Assembly (NCBI GenBank): GCA_029068025.1
Contig: JAIEDJ010000357.1
Span: forward strand, 1 to 8,187
DNA length: 8,187 nt
Direction of reading: 5' to 3'
Origin: Oscillospiraceae bacterium
GTDB lineage: Bacteria > Bacillota > Clostridia > Oscillospirales > Ruminococcaceae
Shown here: positions 4,834 to 8,187 of the stretch, one piece after another
Layout of the letters: every line of letters starts with the position of its first letter
How positions within the stretch are numbered: the first letter of the stretch is position 1
Notes under the pieces: generated by a model
Databases searched by the model: none
What the model was told of the DNA's origin: nothing
Seen by the model: the letters and a program-made list of their open reading frames with translations, nothing else
Translations under genes and position numbers: made by a program

Positions 4834-4838
4834 CCTGA

Positions 4839-5345
4839 ATGAAGTATCTTCTGGATTTTTTCGAGAATGAGCTGTGCCCCGAACGGCGGGTGTCCGCCGA
4901 GAAATACGCGCAGTTTCTTGAATATTTTCAGCGGTCGATCAGCATAAATCCGGCAGGGCTTGTCGGAGGCGGCGCTTGTCAGTCCGAGATCACGCTGTTG
5001 TATCGGGCGCTGGATCATCAATATGATCACGGAGAGAATATTTCCGTTGCGGAGGCTGCAAAGCAGCTGGACGTTTCTATGCCGTTTGTGTCGAAGACGT
5101 TGAAGGCTCTCGTTGAAAAGGGATACGCGCAGCGGGTCTCCGATGAGAATGACCGCCGTCTTGTGCGGATCTCCGTTACCAAGGACGGAGAAAAGCTTGT
5201 TGACCGTTTTTTTGTAAAGGTGTTCTCGGTTCTGAATACCGCAATGAGCGAGTTTACACAGGATGAGATCGAGTCTATGATCGATCTCTACGGACGCATT
5301 ATAAACGCGATAGCAAATGCCGTCGCTTCTGAAAGGGGAACATAA
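4839..5345 (+). CDS. MarR-family transcriptional regulator
   Basis: MarR proteins are dimeric winged-helix repressors that release DNA on binding small ligands and often control adjacent exporters. The 168-residue protein has an N-terminal helical part (1-65), then a winged helix. The helix-turn-helix is AEAAKQLDVSMPFVSKTLKA at 71-90, extended by LVEKGY to 96. The wing follows, with DENDRR at 102-107 corresponding to the family's D-x-R-D-R-R signature, then RISVTKDG. A C-terminal helix (about 117-165) would complete the dimer interface. It is slightly longer than many family members at the N-terminus. Its stop TAA (5343-5345) overlaps the ATG of the ABC gene by one base, so the two are translationally coupled and co-transcribed. 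Likely role: autorepressor and ligand sensor for the operon; the ligand is unknown. Confidence 0.92.
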   Translation: MKYLLDFFENELCPERRVSAEKYAQFLEYFQRSISINPAGLVGGGACQSEITLLYRALDHQYDHGENISVAEAAKQLDVSMPFVSKTLKALVEKGYAQRVSDENDRRLVRISVTKDGEKLVDRFFVKVFSVLNTAMSEFTQDEIESMIDLYGRIINAIANAVASERGT

Positions 5346-8122
5346 TGTTAGAGATCAAAAACATCGTAAAGGACTACGACACGGGCGCTGACAAGGTTCA
5401 CGCGCTGCGTGACGTATCCATCAGCTTCCGCGACTGCGAGCTGGTGGCGATCCTGGGACACTCGGGCTGCGGAAAGACCACGCTGCTTAACATTATCGGC
5501 GGTCTGGATCAGTACACCTCGGGTGATCTTATCATCAACGGAAAATCGACCAAGAAGTACAAGGACCGCGATTGGGACACCTACCGCAATCACTCCGTCG
5601 GGTTTATTTTCCAGAGCTATAATCTGATCCCGCACCAGTCCGTGCTTGCGAATGTCGAGCTTGCGCTGACGCTCTCGGGAGTTTCCAAGCAGGAGCGCAG
5701 AAAGCGCGCGGCTGAGGCTCTCGCGAAGGTGGGGCTTGCGGATCAGCTGTATAAGCGCCCGAATCAGATGTCCGGCGGGCAGATGCAGCGCGTCGCCATT
5801 GCGAGAGCGCTGGTAAACGATCCGGATATTCTGCTTGCCGACGAGCCTACGGGTGCGCTTGACAGTGAGACCTCCATTCAGATAATGGAGCTTATCAAGG
5901 AGATCGCCAAGGATCGTCTGGTCATTATGGTAACACACAATCCCGACCTCGCCAACGACTACGCGACGCGTATAGTAAGGCTGGTGGACGGCAAGATCAA
6001 GGATGATTCCGATCCGTTTGTTCCCGATAATAAGGAGGACGAGAAGGCCAAAAAGTCGGGCAAGAAGCCGTCTATGAGCTTTCTCACCGCGCTTGCGCTG
6101 TCAAAAAACAATCTGCTCACCAAAAAGGGAAGAACGTTTCTCACGTCCTTTGCGGGAAGCATCGGAATTATCGGCATAGCGCTTATCCTGTCGCTTTCAA
6201 ACGGCGTTAAGCTGTACATAGACAGCGTTGAGCGTTCTACGCTGTCATCGTATCCCATTACGATACAGCAGGAAACCATAGATTTTTCCAACATGATGTC
6301 CTCAATGATGGGAATGAGCGAGGTCGACCGTTCTGACCGCGAGGAAGACCGAGTTTATACCAACAACATTTCAACCGAGATGGTGAAGACTATGCTTTCC
6401 GAAATGCAGACCAACAACCTTAAGGCGTTCAAGGAGCATCTCGAAAGCGATCCCGACCATATTCTCGACAGTATACGCGAGATCAAATACAGCTATTCCT
6501 CCAATCTTTACATATACCGCAAGGATCTGAACGACAAGATAGTACGTGTGAATCCTTCCACGGTTATGGAAGCGATGATGGGCGAGGGCATGGCGAACAG
6601 TATGGCTCAGATGAGCAGCACTTATTCCTCGCTGATGGGCGGCTCAGGCAACGGTTACGACGTCTGGAGCGAGCTGCTGAGCACCGAGACCGTGAAGGAA
6701 CAGTATGAGGTGCTCGCGGGACGCGTTCCCGAGAGCTGGGACGAGGTCGTTGTTATCGTGAACGATCACAACGAGCTGTCCGATGTGACGCTCTATTCGC
6801 TGGGTCTGCGCGATCAGAAGGAACTTGGAGACATGATGTCGGCGATCATGGTCGGAGAGACCTTCGATATTGATTCGGGTGATATGTCCTTCAGCTATGA
6901 TGAGCTTATGTCACTGAGATTCAGACTTCTTGTAGCTTCCGACTTCTACGAGAAGGATCCTGAGGGCGGCTATAAGGATATGCGCAAGAACGATGACTTC
7001 ATGACAAAGGCGCTGGAATCCGCTCCCGAGATCAAAGTAGTCGGAATACTGCGTCCCGATGGCGACTCCATACTCGCATCCACCAACAGCGGCGGGATCG
7101 GCTACACTCACGCGCTCACCACGTATATGATACAGCGCGTGGAGGACAGTGCGCTTGTCAAGGAGCAGCGCGCGGATCCCGAGATCGACGTGTTCACCGG
7201 GATCGAGTTCCCGAAGAAGGACGAAAAGCCAAAGGAGCCCATGTCTCAGGAAGAGGCTATGCAGCTTGTTATGGAAATGATGGCTCCCGAACAGATCGCG
7301 TCGCTTTCACAGGCGATCATTGCGGGACTTACTCCCGAGCAGCAGCAACAGCTTATGACGCTGCCGCCCGAGCAGCAGCAGACGGCGATCTTCGGAATGG
7401 CGGAGCCTTCGGCGCTGATGTCGGCGTTTATGCAGACACTCACCGCCGAGCAGATCCAGAAGATGATGGAGCTTACACGCGAGCCGGAAAGCACGGAGGC
7501 TACATATGACGGAAATCTCGAGCTTCTGGGAGTGGCGGATCTTGCGAAGCCGAGTTCCATATCGATCTACGCTAACGATTTTGACAGCAAGGAAAGAATC
7601 TCCAAATTCATCAGCGATTACAACCAGAAAATGGCCGATGAAGACAAGAAAGAGGACGCTATCCAATACACGGATTATATTGGGCTGATGATCTCCTCCG
7701 TTAGCACCATTATTGACTCGATATCTTACATTCTGATCGCGTTTGTGGCGATCTCGCTGGTAGTTTCTTCCATAATGATCGGCATTATAACGTATATCTC
7801 CGTTCTTGAAAGAACAAAGGAGATAGGTATTCTCAGAGCGATGGGCGCGTCGAAGCGCGACGTTTCCAATGTGTTCAACGCCGAAACGCTTATCGTCGGA
7901 TTTACCGCGGGCGCTATCGGAATCATTGTGACGTTGCTGCTGAATATCCCGATAAACATTATCATAGAACATCTGACCGACATAAAGAATATGTCGCAGC
8001 TACCGTGGCAGGGCGGCGTGATACTTGTTGTGATCAGTATGCTGCTTACGCTTATCGCGGGTCTGTTCCCGGCTTCCGTTGCCGCGAAGAAGGACCCCGT
8101 TGAAGCGCTCCGCACGGAATAA
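5345..8122 (+). CDS. Fused ABC ATPase-permease of the MacB/FtsX superfamily
   Basis: The 925-residue protein joins a LolD/MacB-type ATPase to an FtsX-type permease. ATPase (1-220): Walker A GHSGCGKTT (38-46), Q-loop Q90, signature MSGGQ (142-146), Walker B DILLADEPTG (161-170), D-loop ALDSE, H-loop His198. A Lys/Glu-rich linker (220-243) leads to membrane segment 1 (about 264-287). A very large outer domain spans about 289-785. Three C-terminal membrane segments lie at about 790-815, 847-870 and 889-910. The FtsX hallmark ERTKEIGILRAMGASKRDV follows segment 2, and the protein ends with PASVAAKKDPVEALRTE. The outer domain is about 500 residues, roughly twice that of MacB, and has Met-rich and Gln-rich stretches. 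This type acts as a mechanotransmitting exporter rather than a channel; substrates in the family include antibiotics, peptides and lipoproteins. With a MarR gene in front, drug or envelope-stress defence is the best inference. AGGGG at 5334-5338 is the ribosome binding site. Confidence 0.93.
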   Translation: MLEIKNIVKDYDTGADKVHALRDVSISFRDCELVAILGHSGCGKTTLLNIIGGLDQYTSGDLIINGKSTKKYKDRDWDTYRNHSVGFIFQSYNLIPHQSVLANVELALTLSGVSKQERRKRAAEALAKVGLADQLYKRPNQMSGGQMQRVAIARALVNDPDILLADEPTGALDSETSIQIMELIKEIAKDRLVIMVTHNPDLANDYATRIVRLVDGKIKDDSDPFVPDNKEDEKAKKSGKKPSMSFLTALALSKNNLLTKKGRTFLTSFAGSIGIIGIALILSLSNGVKLYIDSVERSTLSSYPITIQQETIDFSNMMSSMMGMSEVDRSDREEDRVYTNNISTEMVKTMLSEMQTNNLKAFKEHLESDPDHILDSIREIKYSYSSNLYIYRKDLNDKIVRVNPSTVMEAMMGEGMANSMAQMSSTYSSLMGGSGNGYDVWSELLSTETVKEQYEVLAGRVPESWDEVVVIVNDHNELSDVTLYSLGLRDQKELGDMMSAIMVGETFDIDSGDMSFSYDELMSLRFRLLVASDFYEKDPEGGYKDMRKNDDFMTKALESAPEIKVVGILRPDGDSILASTNSGGIGYTHALTTYMIQRVEDSALVKEQRADPEIDVFTGIEFPKKDEKPKEPMSQEEAMQLVMEMMAPEQIASLSQAIIAGLTPEQQQQLMTLPPEQQQTAIFGMAEPSALMSAFMQTLTAEQIQKMMELTREPESTEATYDGNLELLGVADLAKPSSISIYANDFDSKERISKFISDYNQKMADEDKKEDAIQYTDYIGLMISSVSTIIDSISYILIAFVAISLVVSSIMIGIITYISVLERTKEIGILRAMGASKRDVSNVFNAETLIVGFTAGAIGIIVTLLLNIPINIIIEHLTDIKNMSQLPWQGGVILVVISMLLTLIAGLFPASVAAKKDPVEALRTE

Positions 8123-8125
8123 CAT

Positions 8126-8165
8126 AATAAAAATGCGCAGTACGGCGGTGCTGCGCATTTTTATT
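8126..8165 (+). terminator. Intrinsic terminator of the marR-ABC operon
   Basis: AATAAAAATGCGCAG (8126-8140) pairs with CTGCGCATTTTTATT (8151-8165), a 15-bp stem that ends in a T run. The stem extends by UAC/GUG to a GGCG loop, using a U-G pair that forms on the plus strand. It begins four bases after the ABC stop codon. The A/T symmetry means it could also stop transcripts from the opposite direction. Confidence 0.9.
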
Positions 8166-8187
8166 GATTCTGATGAAGCAGAACATT

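Noticed and set aside
4692..5030. 112-residue minus-strand frame
   Set aside because: Antisense to the start of the MarR gene and crossing repeat B2; no domain or start signal.
7307..7972. 221-residue minus-strand frame within the ABC gene
   Set aside because: Low-complexity Arg/His/Leu-rich shadow of the permease coding strand.

Overview
The window looks like chromosomal DNA from a low-to-mid GC Gram-positive bacterium, most likely a clostridial/Oscillospiraceae (Ruminococcus-like) gut or rumen organism. The reasons are a housekeeping SecA of Firmicutes type, strong AAGGAG-class ribosome binding sites, consensus sigma-A promoters, and a MarR regulator followed by a fused LolD/MacB-like ABC ATPase-permease of the kind common in Clostridia. 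The taxon is inferred from gene style only; no rRNA or tRNA is present.

Layout. (1) 103-2787, minus strand: complete secA, with a perfect TTGACA-N17-TATAAT promoter at 2840-2868. (2) About 2959-3381: an intergenic repeat module, made of a branched palindromic element (A1), a linker and a second branched palindromic element (B1). (3) 3391-3588, plus strand: a 65-residue acidic orphan protein followed by a terminator-like hairpin. (4) 3736-4080, minus strand: a 114-residue membrane protein with a probable bacterial PH domain. (5) About 4129-4833: a second repeat module (A2, linker, B2). Its linker additionally carries two tandem consensus promoters and several inverted repeats. (6) 4839-5345, plus strand: a MarR-family regulator. 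(7) 5345-8122, plus strand: a 925-residue ABC ATPase-permease overlapping the regulator's stop by one base. (8) 8126-8165: a strong intrinsic terminator that closes the marR-ABC operon.

The clearest functional unit is the marR-ABC operon. A MarR repressor co-transcribed with an exporter of the MacB/FtsX superfamily suggests a ligand-induced efflux or cell-envelope stress system, driven by two promoters and a roughly 230-base structured leader. secA is a separate housekeeping gene.

The most unusual material is the pair of repeat modules. Each lies between divergently transcribed genes (secA/orf65 and the PH gene/marR). In each, A sits on the side of the minus-strand gene, and B ends at the ribosome binding site of the plus-strand gene. 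Arms of the internal hairpins differ between copies but stay complementary, so structure rather than sequence appears to be conserved. No transposase, CRISPR array or tRNA is visible. I do not claim a defined new system; the repeat family is the best candidate for something undescribed.
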